Assembly: GCA_905194705.1 (NCBI GenBank)
Contig: CAJJTI010000029.1
Location: 1 to 16,644 of the forward strand
Length of the DNA: 16,644 nt
From: an uncultured Solobacterium sp.
GTDB lineage: Bacteria > Bacillota_I > Bacilli_A > Erysipelotrichales > Erysipelotrichaceae
Direction: 5' to 3'
Shown: positions 9,054-14,598 of the stretch, piece after piece
Position numbering within the stretch: position 1 is the first letter of the stretch
Layout: each line of letters begins with the position of its first letter
Program-made: the position numbers and the translations under genes
Notes under the pieces: generated by a model
What the model was told of the DNA's origin: nothing
Seen by the model: only the letters and a program-made list of their open reading frames with translations
The model's database searches: none

Positions 9054-9082
9054 GAAAATAAAAAACCAGCCAAATGCTGGTT
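9054..9082 (-). terminator. Terminator of tRNA-Glu
   Basis: On the minus strand a perfect 7-bp stem AACCAGC/GCTGGTT with a 5-nt loop is followed by TTTTATTTTC. It lies 36 nt past the 3' end of the tRNA. Confidence 0.75.
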
Positions 9083-9117
9083 AAGTTCAAGTTTATAGCA
9101 TGATGTTTTGGAATAAA

Positions 9118-9194
9118 TGGTGACGCGTACGGGATTCGAACCCGTGAATGCCGCCGTGAAAGGGCGGTGTGTTAAGCCACTTCACCAACGCGCC
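9118..9194 (-). tRNA. tRNA-Glu, anticodon UUC
   Basis: The minus strand folds into a complete 77-nt cloverleaf. The acceptor stem GGCGCGT pairs with ACGCGTC (one G-U). The anticodon stem CCGCC/GGCGG closes the loop CTTTCAC, giving anticodon TTC for glutamate. The T-arm is CGGGTTCGAATCCCG, the discriminator base is A, and the 3' CCA is encoded. It has its own promoter and terminator. Confidence 0.97.
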
Positions 9195-9211
9195 ACAAAT
9201 AATGCTTATTA

Positions 9212-9240
9212 AATATACCATGGTGATTTTATGTTTGCAA
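9212..9240 (-). promoter_or_regulatory. Promoter of tRNA-Glu
   Basis: On the minus strand, TTGCAA (complement of 9235-9240) is followed after exactly 17 nt by TATATT (complement of 9212-9217), 17 bases before the first base of the tRNA. Confidence 0.65.
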
Positions 9241-9256
9241 CACTTTTTTAAAAATA

Positions 9257-9285
9257 TTGTGTAAAAATTTCTAGAATATTATAAT
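9257..9285 (+). promoter_or_regulatory. Promoter of the phosphodiester glycosidase operon
   Basis: TTGTGT (9257-9262) and a perfect TATAAT (9280-9285) are separated by 17 nt. Transcription would start near 9292, leaving a leader of about 25 nt. The promoter is back to back with that of tRNA-Glu. Confidence 0.7.
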
Positions 9286-9305
9286 AACTGTATCGATAAG
9301 AGAAA

Positions 9306-10301
9306 GTGAGAAAAATAATGAAGCATAAAAAAAATAAAAGTGGAATTCCTGTTATTATTTTGTTACTGGGTGTTGCACTCATTGTAGTTGGTTCAATATT
9401 TGCGACCAGTTACTTATATACGAAGGAAAAATATGCTGGTAGTAATAAAGCATACAGCTATAGTTTGATTCGTAAATTAGATGAAAATTCAAGTGATTAT
9501 AAAACCGCAAAGAAGTTTTACAGTGAAGAAGAATGGAATACAATTCGTAACAACAAATTAAATATTACAGAAGATACAAACAGTTCTGAAAAAATTGACG
9601 AAAATGGAATTGAAATTAAGCATGTTTATGGAACTACATATCAAGGATATTTAATGCTTGTTCATAATCCAGAAGATATTTCGGTTGCTGTTAATCCGTA
9701 TTTAGGTACTTCACAAGGTGCTCCAGAACTTGAAACATATGTGTCTATGTATAATGCTGTAGCTGGTATCAATGGTGGTGGATTTGAGGATGCTGGGGGT
9801 ACTGGTAATGGATCTATTCCTCAAGGTGTAGTTATTCATAATGGTGAATTAGTTTATGGACCAAAAGATACTTATGTATCTCTAGTAGGTATTGATAAAG
9901 AAAATCATTTAATCTGTGCAGGTGCTACTGCTAATGAAGCTCTTTCATGGGGGATTCAGGAAGCTGTTACTTTTGGACCAATCTTTATCAATAACTACAA
10001 TGTTGTTTATAAAGAAGGTTCTGATAACTTGGGTATGTTAAATCCTCGTACGGCAATCGGACAAAGATCAGATGGTACATTTATGCTACTAGTTGTCGAT
10101 GGTAGAGGACCAACAAGTTTTGGTGCTTTATATGAAGATATTATTAAGATATTCCAGGATAATGATGCAGTTATGGCAGCAAATCTCGATGGTGGTAACT
10201 CATCAGCGATGATTTATGATGGCGAATATGTAAATACTCCGGTTTCATTATATGGATCAAGAAATTTACCAACAGTGTTCTTAGTGAAAGGAGGAAACTA
10301 A
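9306..10301 (+). CDS. Membrane-anchored phosphodiester glycosidase (NAGPA/DUF2233 domain)
   Basis: This is a 331-residue protein with a basic N-terminus, a single membrane segment at about residues 13-35 and an extracytoplasmic domain of the NAGPA type (N-acetylglucosamine-1-phosphodiester alpha-N-acetylglucosaminidase, Pfam PF09992). Family landmarks are GINGGGF (154-160), FGPIFINN (223-230), NPRTAIG (246-252), VDGRG (264-268) and NLDGGNSS (293-300). Bacterial members act on cell-surface or exopolysaccharide phosphodiesters; the substrate here is unknown. The open frame can begin at GTG 9306, but ATG at 9318 is the better start, because AAAGTGAG (9303-9310) then serves as ribosome site with normal spacing. 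It is the first gene of an operon and is followed after one base by a second membrane-anchored protein. Confidence 0.85.
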   Translation: MRKIMKHKKNKSGIPVIILLLGVALIVVGSIFATSYLYTKEKYAGSNKAYSYSLIRKLDENSSDYKTAKKFYSEEEWNTIRNNKLNITEDTNSSEKIDENGIEIKHVYGTTYQGYLMLVHNPEDISVAVNPYLGTSQGAPELETYVSMYNAVAGINGGGFEDAGGTGNGSIPQGVVIHNGELVYGPKDTYVSLVGIDKENHLICAGATANEALSWGIQEAVTFGPIFINNYNVVYKEGSDNLGMLNPRTAIGQRSDGTFMLLVVDGRGPTSFGALYEDIIKIFQDNDAVMAANLDGGNSSAMIYDGEYVNTPVSLYGSRNLPTVFLVKGGN

Positions 10302-10302
10302 A

Positions 10303-11343
10303 ATGAAGAAAGTTAAAATGTCTTTATCAATTATTATCCTCTTAGTTACTTTAGCTATTGGATGTGCATTTTGTTTTGTATCACTTCAAAATGCAAAAAA
10401 AGAATTTGCTGAAGAAGAAAAGAAACTTCCAGAAAGTGCAATTACTTTATATTTAGAAAAAATTCAAAATAAAGATTTTGATGGTTTATATGAAGATTCT
10501 CTTGCTGTATCAAAACACTTAAATTCAAAAGAAAGCTATATTGCTGAAATGGAAAGAATTTATGGTGATGTCAAAGCAAGTGATATTGAATTTGCAAGTA
10601 TTAACACTAATGAATATCAATTAGCTTCTAAAGGAAAATACTTAGCAACTGTACAGTTACAACAGGCATCTGATGGTTCTTATTTAGCTTCAACTTTATT
10701 TAGCGGTGATAATAATTATGTTTTAGAAGTTCCTACGGGACTAATACCTGTAGTAAATGGCATACAACTTGATAAATCTTATATGAGTGAAAGTAATGTT
10801 GTCGCTTCTAACTTTGCTGGTGTAGAAAATAACAGCAGTGCAGTGAAAGTAGATAAATATAAACTTGATAATTTATTAAGTTATCCTGAATCAATTTCAA
10901 TTGCAAGTGATGCAAGTTATATCGCTATTCAAGATGCCATAAGCAATACAATTTTTGTGGGTAAACCAAATAATGATTTAGCGGAAACATTTAAAAATTA
11001 TGCTATAACATGTGCAAAATTCCCTGCAAAAGAAGGTTCTTTAGGGGAAGTTGCTGCAATCTCTGTTCGTAGTTCTGACTGGTACAAGAGAATCAGTGGC
11101 TTACAGAACAACTGGTTTACAACACATAGTATTTCTAATTTCTCTAATGTAAATGCTTTTGATATCATTTCACAAACAGAAGATACAGCCGTAGGCCATG
11201 TTTCATTTGATTACTATGCTAGTAATGGTGATGTAGATAGAACGTGGCATGGTGGATACCAAATGACACTGATTAATGAATCTGGAACTTGGAAAATTGC
11301 TGGTTTTGGAATCAATATTGATTTGAATCCAGCTTCAAAATAA
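10303..11343 (+). CDS. Membrane-anchored extracytoplasmic protein of unknown function
   Basis: I do not recognise this 346-residue protein. It has a short basic N-terminus, one hydrophobic segment at about residues 7-28 and a large, mostly polar outer part, so it is probably anchored outside the membrane. The segment from about 43 (ITLYLEKIQNKDFDGLY) and the C-terminal segment from about 230 to TWKIAGFGINI both look like NTF2-like (SnoaL/DUF4878-type) folds; this is an impression, not a motif match. The cysteine at the end of AIGC does not meet the lipobox rule well. A strong AAAGGAGG site sits within the end of the preceding gene, one base separates the two genes, and a common role at the cell surface with the glycosidase is likely. 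Confidence 0.6.
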   Translation: MKKVKMSLSIIILLVTLAIGCAFCFVSLQNAKKEFAEEEKKLPESAITLYLEKIQNKDFDGLYEDSLAVSKHLNSKESYIAEMERIYGDVKASDIEFASINTNEYQLASKGKYLATVQLQQASDGSYLASTLFSGDNNYVLEVPTGLIPVVNGIQLDKSYMSESNVVASNFAGVENNSSAVKVDKYKLDNLLSYPESISIASDASYIAIQDAISNTIFVGKPNNDLAETFKNYAITCAKFPAKEGSLGEVAAISVRSSDWYKRISGLQNNWFTTHSISNFSNVNAFDIISQTEDTAVGHVSFDYYASNGDVDRTWHGGYQMTLINESGTWKIAGFGINIDLNPASK

Positions 11344-11355
11344 AGGAGGAAAACT

Positions 11356-12132
11356 ATGATAGATTATGCAGAAGGCTCTGGTAAACAATATCATGTAGGA
11401 GTCGGCAAAGGAGATGTAGGAAGATATGTTATTCTTCCTGGAGATCCAAAACGTTGTGAGAAAATCGCGGCATATTTTGATGAGCCAAAACTAGTAGGAG
11501 ATAACAGAGAATTTGTAACTTATACAGGTTATTTAGATGGCGTAAAAGTATCTGTTACTTCAACAGGAATTGGTGGACCAAGTGCTTCTATTGCGATGGA
11601 AGAATTGACAGCGTGTGGTGCAGATACATTTATCCGTGTAGGAACGTGCGGAGGAATGGATGTAAATGTAAAAAGTGGTGATTTAGTCATTGCAACAGGT
11701 TCCGTACGAATGGAAGGGACATCTGTTGAATATGCACCAATTGAATATCCAGCAGTACCTGATTTACAGATTACTAATGCATTAGTTGCTGGAGCAGAAA
11801 AGATTAATGCACCATATCATACAGGTGTAGTTGAGTGTAAAGATGCCTTCTATGGTCAACATCGCCCTGAAACATTACCAAACGGTCCAGAACTAATGAG
11901 AAAATGGGATGCGTGGTTAAAGCTTGGCTGCAAGGCTAGTGAAATGGAAAGTTCTGCTTTGTTTATCGTTGCCAGCTACTTACGTGTACGTTGTGGAACA
12001 GTTCTTTTAACAGTCGCAAACCAGGAACGTGCAAAACTAGGATTAGAAAATCCTCAAGTTCATGACACAGATAAAGCAATTCATTGTGCGATTGAAGCAA
12101 TTAGAGATTTAATTAAACAAGATAATCTTTAA
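11356..12132 (+). CDS. udp: Uridine phosphorylase
   Basis: The 258-residue cytosolic enzyme belongs to nucleoside phosphorylase family 1 (hexameric PNP/UDP type) and splits uridine with phosphate into uracil and ribose-1-phosphate. Phosphate-site motifs are LPGDPKR near residues 27-33 and RVGTCGG near 94-100. The EMESSALF stretch holds the ribose-binding Glu-Met-Glu. The decisive feature is GQHRPE: a Gln-X-Arg pair like Q166/R168 of E. coli Udp, which read the uracil ring and are absent from purine nucleoside phosphorylases. An AAAGGAGG site precedes the start, 12 nt after the previous gene. Being last in an operon with two surface proteins is unexpected and may only reflect co-transcription. 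There is no terminator before the convergent mutY. Confidence 0.9.
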   Translation: MIDYAEGSGKQYHVGVGKGDVGRYVILPGDPKRCEKIAAYFDEPKLVGDNREFVTYTGYLDGVKVSVTSTGIGGPSASIAMEELTACGADTFIRVGTCGGMDVNVKSGDLVIATGSVRMEGTSVEYAPIEYPAVPDLQITNALVAGAEKINAPYHTGVVECKDAFYGQHRPETLPNGPELMRKWDAWLKLGCKASEMESSALFIVASYLRVRCGTVLLTVANQERAKLGLENPQVHDTDKAIHCAIEAIRDLIKQDNL

Positions 12133-12240
12133 CGTAAATGATAATGTTTTAAATATGCTTGAAAAGCAGAAGGTATAGACACTTTCTGTAATTCATCATG
12201 AGTTAAAAAATAATAGCTTTCTAATAGAGGTGCAATTCAC
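12129..12240 (-). other. mutY: Displaced 3' end of mutY in the -1 frame
   Basis: After the premature stop, the minus strand continues in the -1 frame with a tail including LLESYYFLTHDELQ and [17 protein letters not shown], ending at TAA (12129-12131). This is what the C-terminus of MutY normally looks like. The switch must fall between 12221 and about 12240, since each frame is closed on the far side by a stop. One extra base near 12233-12236 would restore a single frame of 353 residues. The restored end overlaps the stop of udp by 4 bp. Confidence 0.75.
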
Positions 12241-13189
12241 TGACCTCTATTTCATAAGCCTGCATATGCCACTCAATATGAGTAAAGATATGCTTTGATG
12301 TAATAGATTCTTTTGTATTAAGTATATGAAAACCAAAGCTTTCAACTAGACTTATTACATCTTCTTTATTTGCATCATCAAGATTAACAAATTCAAAAAG
12401 ATTAGCTAATAATCCAGTAGTATTTCTTTTATGTATTAAAAATCTATCTTTTGAATGAACAATCAAAACAGTTTTATTCACAATTTTTCTTTCTTTTAAT
12501 TTACTGCGATAAGGAATAGAAGAGATTTCATCGTTTATATATGCTTTACAATGCTTAGAAAGTGGGCATGATGAGCAGTTTGGTGTACCTTTTGGAATAC
12601 AAATGACTTCGCCAAGTTCCATTAAACCCTGTGTAAAATAACGAACAAATAAAGCATCATCATTTGAAGAAAATGAGTTCTCAATAATGCTTGAAAAAAG
12701 ATTAACAGTTTCTGAATCTCTGATATCTTCTTTATAACCAAAATATCGTGCTAATACACGTAGTACATTACCATCAACAGCACTTACTTTTTCACCAAAA
12801 CAAATAGAGGCAATAGCCCCAGCCGTATAAGGTCCAATACCAGGTAGTGTGATTAACTCTTTTTTTGTTTGCGGGAATTTATAATAATATTTATCTTTTA
12901 AAACTAAAGCACATTTTTTGATATTTCTAGCACGAGAATAGTAACCAAGTCCTTCCCATAATTTCATGAGTTTATCATCATCACAATCAGCTAATGATTC
13001 AATATTTGGTAATTCATGCATAAATGCAAGGTATTTAGGAATAACAGCTTCAATACGTGTTTGCTGTAACATAATTTCACTAATCCAGACAGCATAAGGA
13101 TTATTATTTGCTCGCCATGGTAAATCTCTTTTATTAACAGCAAACCATTCAACAATATTTTTTACATCTTCTCTATTAATCTTTTTCAT
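12221..13189 (-). CDS. mutY: Adenine DNA glycosylase MutY, C-terminus lost by frameshift
   Basis: MutY removes adenine mispaired with 8-oxoguanine in base-excision repair. Visible are the catalytic glutamate in SEIMLQQT (about residues 37-44), the helix-hairpin-helix LPGIGPYTAG, the catalytic aspartate in SAVDGNVLRV, and an iron-sulfur motif C-X7-C-X2-C-X5-C beginning at VICIPKG. The C-terminal NUDIX-like 8-oxoguanine-sensing domain starts near residue 240 but the frame ends at residue 322 (SELHLY-stop) instead of about 353, because the final ~30 codons lie in the -1 frame. The glycosylase core is complete; loss of the last strand and helix of the sensing domain could weaken discrimination. 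AAAGGA before ATG 13189 supports the start. This may be a true mutation or a sequence error. Confidence 0.85.
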   Translation of the reverse strand: MKKINREDVKNIVEWFAVNKRDLPWRANNNPYAVWISEIMLQQTRIEAVIPKYLAFMHELPNIESLADCDDDKLMKLWEGLGYYSRARNIKKCALVLKDKYYYKFPQTKKELITLPGIGPYTAGAIASICFGEKVSAVDGNVLRVLARYFGYKEDIRDSETVNLFSSIIENSFSSNDDALFVRYFTQGLMELGEVICIPKGTPNCSSCPLSKHCKAYINDEISSIPYRSKLKERKIVNKTVLIVHSKDRFLIHKRNTTGLLANLFEFVNLDDANKEDVISLVESFGFHILNTKESITSKHIFTHIEWHMQAYEIEVSELHLY

Positions 13190-13205
13190 TCCTTTTATTT
13201 TACTA

Positions 13206-13234
13206 TTTATTGTTCAAATAAATAGAGCTAAAAT
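13206..13234 (+). promoter_or_regulatory. Candidate promoter of tRNA-Gly
   Basis: TAAAAT (13229-13234) lies 8 nt before the tRNA. The best -35 at 17-nt spacing is TTTATT (13206-13211), which is weak. TTGTTC (13210-13215) is a better -35 match but leaves only 13 nt. Confidence 0.35.
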
Positions 13235-13242
13235 AAATTTAT

Positions 13243-13316
13243 GCAGGCGTAATTCAATGGTAGAATGTCAGCTTCCCAAGCTGAATACGCGGGTTCGATT
13301 CCCGTCGCCTGCTCCA
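13243..13316 (+). tRNA. tRNA-Gly, anticodon CCC
   Basis: A complete 74-nt cloverleaf is present. The acceptor stem GCAGGCG pairs with CGCCTGC, and the D-stem is ATTC/GAAT. The anticodon stem TCAGC/GCTGA closes the loop TTCCCAA, giving anticodon CCC. The T-arm is GCGGGTTCGATTCCCGT. The discriminator is T, as usual for glycine, and the 3' CCA is encoded. CCC reads only GGG. Confidence 0.96.
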
Positions 13317-13325
13317 CTAAATGCA

Positions 13326-13357
13326 AAAAGCCGCTAATTTATGCGGCTTTTATATTT
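13326..13357 (+). terminator. Terminator of tRNA-Gly
   Basis: AAAAGCCGC (13326-13334) and GCGGCTTTT (13343-13351) form a perfect 9-bp stem with an 8-nt loop, followed by ATATTT. The flanking A-tract makes it usable on the minus strand too. Confidence 0.85.
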
Positions 13358-13420
13358 CTAGGGATATAATAATTTTTCAATATAATTAAATAACATTTTT
13401 ATAGATAACAAATAGAATAG

Positions 13421-13436
13421 TACATACTAGTATGTA
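13421..13436 (+). promoter_or_regulatory. Upstream hicAB operator (perfect 16-bp palindrome)
   Basis: TACATACTAGTATGTA is fully self-complementary. It lies just upstream of the hicAB -35 box and shares ACATAYTAGTATGTATTA with the second site. The two centres are 31 bp apart, about three helical turns. The likely ligand is the HicB ribbon-helix-helix domain. Confidence 0.7.
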
Positions 13437-13445
13437 TTAGAAATC

Positions 13446-13474
13446 TTGCAATACATATTAGTATGTATTATAAT
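13446..13474 (+). promoter_or_regulatory. hicAB promoter
   Basis: TTGCAA (-35, 13446-13451) and a perfect TATAAT (-10, 13469-13474) are separated by 17 nt. The spacer is almost entirely filled by the second operator, so repressor binding would exclude RNA polymerase. Confidence 0.75.
13450..13469 (+). promoter_or_regulatory. Downstream hicAB operator between -35 and -10
   Basis: AATACATA-TTAG-TATGTATT has two perfect 8-base half-sites around a 4-base centre. It sits between the -35 and -10 boxes. It repeats the upstream palindrome, which has CTAG where this one has TTAG. Confidence 0.7.
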
Positions 13475-13500
13475 TATATTGCATGAAAGGGAGAAGAGTT

Positions 13501-13685
13501 ATGCCGATGACCGCAAAGCAGATGATGAAACTGCTAGAAAAAATGGATTTATTAGGCAAGAAGGTGGTAATCATACAATCTTCTTTAATCCGATAACTAA
13601 GAAAAAGACAGTAGTTCCACGTCATGCAAAGGATTTAGGAAAAGGTTTAGAACAACAAATACTTAAACAAGCAGGACTTAAATAA
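13501..13685 (+). pseudogene. hicA: HicA mRNA-interferase toxin, frameshifted
   Basis: The start ATG 13501 is set by a GGGAG ribosome site (13489-13493) and opens with MPMTAKQMMKLLEK, typical HicA. At a run of six A (13538-13543) the frame goes wrong. The rest of the toxin, NGFIRQEGGNHT...VVPRHAKDLGKGLEQQILKQAGLK, is in the -1 frame and ends at 13685. With one more A in the run a normal 61-residue HicA would result, including the catalytic histidine of GGNHT in its small dsRNA-binding-like fold. HicA cleaves mRNA and is neutralised by HicB. As it stands, translation from ATG ends soon after in the wrong frame. The open frame that begins with TTG 13446 runs across the promoter and is not a real start. 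Causes could be mutation, slippage of polymerase or ribosome on the A-run, or sequence error. Confidence 0.8.
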
Positions 13686-13690
13686 AGTAT

Positions 13691-13709
13691 TGTTTGTTAT
13701 AAACAAACA
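13691..13709 (+). repeat. Inverted repeat between hicA and hicB
   Basis: TGTTTGTT and AACAAACA form a perfect 8-bp inverted repeat around ATA, 6 nt after the hicA stop and 22 nt before the hicB start. No U-tract follows, so it is not an intrinsic terminator. It could be an RNA hairpin that adjusts hicB translation or RNA stability. Confidence 0.5.
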
Positions 13710-13731
13710 CTCTTCAATAAGGTATAAACTT

Positions 13732-14136
13732 ATGGCAAAAATTTATTATCCGGCAGTATTTCATAAAGAAGATAACGATACATATTGGGTTGAATTTCCT
13801 GACTTGCCAGGTTGCTTAACTCAAGGAAAATCATTTTATGATGCACTATGTATGGCTGATGATGTTTTGGGTGAATGGTTAAATTCTAAGGAGTTTTTCC
13901 AAGTTGATCATTTTGATGAGCCTACAGAACTTGGAAAAATTATGAAAAGGTATCCTGGTGAATTAGTTTCTATGGTTGAATATGATGATGTTAGTTGGAA
14001 AAAAGAGCATGCAAAGGTGTCTATTCATAAGACTGTTTCTTTACCGCAATGGTTATACGAACTGGCTAGTGAAAAAGGAATAAGCTTATCAAAAACATTG
14101 CAAAAAGCATTAAAGGATGAATTGGGTATAAATTGA
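13732..14136 (+). CDS. hicB: HicB antitoxin (HicB-like domain plus ribbon-helix-helix)
   Basis: The 134-residue antitoxin binds HicA and represses its own operon. The N-terminal part (about 1-55) is the RNase H-like HicB fold, with YYPAVF, YWVEFPDLPGCLTQG and DALCMADDVLGEWL. The C-terminal part (about 97-134; HKTVSLPQWLYELASEKG followed by LSKTLQKALKDEL) is a ribbon-helix-helix DNA-binding domain, matching the two palindromic operators in front of hicA. ATG 13732 with AAGG nine bases upstream is preferred over the in-frame TTG at 13690, which would add residues unlike the family. The antitoxin is intact while the toxin frame is broken. Its hairpin terminator begins in the stop codon. Confidence 0.9.
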   Translation: MAKIYYPAVFHKEDNDTYWVEFPDLPGCLTQGKSFYDALCMADDVLGEWLNSKEFFQVDHFDEPTELGKIMKRYPGELVSMVEYDDVSWKKEHAKVSIHKTVSLPQWLYELASEKGISLSKTLQKALKDELGIN

Positions 14137-14162
14137 CTAGATTGAAGTATCTAGTTTTTTTG
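14136..14162 (+). terminator. Terminator of hicAB
   Basis: ACTAGAT (14136-14142) and ATCTAGT (14149-14155) form a 7-bp stem with a 6-nt loop, ending in a run of seven T. Confidence 0.85.
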
Positions 14163-14236
14163 TTGAGTTCATGTACCATTCAATAAATATATTAAGCAAT
14201 GAAAAAAGTTTCATTTTAACTTTTTGAAAAATTTTC

Positions 14237-14272
14237 TTGACAATATATTCTTTAGCAATTAATCTTTATAAT
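14237..14272 (+). promoter_or_regulatory. Candidate promoter of the T-box/transporter operon
   Basis: A perfect TTGACA (14237-14242) and a perfect TATAAT (14267-14272) are both present but 24 nt apart, too far for one standard promoter. TTGACA could pair at 17 nt with TAATCT (14260-14265), or TATAAT could work with a poor -35. TATAAT would start RNA near 14279, just before the T-box stem I. Confidence 0.5.
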
Positions 14273-14278
14273 AACTTC

Positions 14279-14504
14279 TATGAACAGAAGAGTAGTTAAG
14301 TTATCGTCTATAGCGAGCTAGTACAGAGTGGAAGACTAGTAGATTAGAGATTTAATGAAACGCATCTGGGAGAAGTCTTTCTGAAGAATATAGGAAAGAA
14401 CGTAAATACGGCGTTAACGTAAGAGTGGTTAACTTTTTTGTTAGCAATCAGTGTGGTACCGCGATATATAAGTCGTCTCTGAATAGGAGATGGCTTTTTT
14501 GTTT
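14279..14504 (+). promoter_or_regulatory. T-box riboswitch, probable arginine (CGC) specifier
   Basis: A T-box leader senses the charging state of one tRNA and lets transcription proceed when that tRNA is uncharged. The conserved T-box is AGTGTGGTACCGCG (14450-14463). Its TGGT would pair with the ACCA end of a tRNA with discriminator A. Stem I is recognisable: CAGAAGA (14285 on) with TCTTTCTG at its base, GAGTA on the 5' side, the upper helix CTAGT/ACTAG, and GTTAA/TTAAT closing the specifier loop. That loop reads GAAACGCA before TCTGGGAG, so the codon just before the conserved purine is CGC, arginine. The terminator is AAGTCGTCTC (14470-14479) with GAGATGGCTT (14487-14496), then a T-run. The competing antiterminator pairs the T-box with CGTCTCTG. 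The riboswitch type is certain; the specifier is inferred from alignment by eye. Confidence 0.93.
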
Positions 14505-14517
14505 ATAGGAGGTACGT

Positions 14518-14598
14518 ATGAAAGTCCGACGAAATAAGATAAAGATAGAAATTAGACAAAATTACAAAGAAAGAAAAGGAAAGAATACAAATGAATAA
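14518..14598 (+). CDS. Putative 26-residue basic leader peptide
   Basis: A small ORF follows the T-box terminator. AGGAGG (14507-14512) lies 5 nt before ATG 14518, the strongest ribosome site in this operon. It encodes MKVRRNKIKIEIR and then QNYKERKGKNTNE. Eleven of 26 residues are Arg or Lys, including CGA-CGA at codons 4-5 and two AGA codons. CGA and the T-box specifier CGC are normally both read by the same inosine-containing tRNA-Arg. Its stop overlaps the transporter start by 8 bases, so the two would be translationally coupled. I know of no family for it. It may be a regulatory leader peptide or a chance ORF; the strong ribosome site favours translation. Confidence 0.45.
   Translation: MKVRRNKIKIEIRQNYKERKGKNTNE

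Noticed and set aside
12233..12240. Programmed frameshift in mutY
   Set aside because: No slippery heptamer or downstream stimulatory structure is apparent, and MutY is not known to use one.
13421..13469. Repeated palindromes as a CRISPR or mobile-element end
   Set aside because: There are only two copies, overlapping promoter boxes next to a DNA-binding antitoxin gene; an operator explains them.
13446..13500. TTG start that would give an uninterrupted frame through the HicA C-terminus
   Set aside because: It would place codons across the -35, operator and -10, and yields an N-terminus unlike HicA; the true start is ATG 13501 with a good ribosome site.
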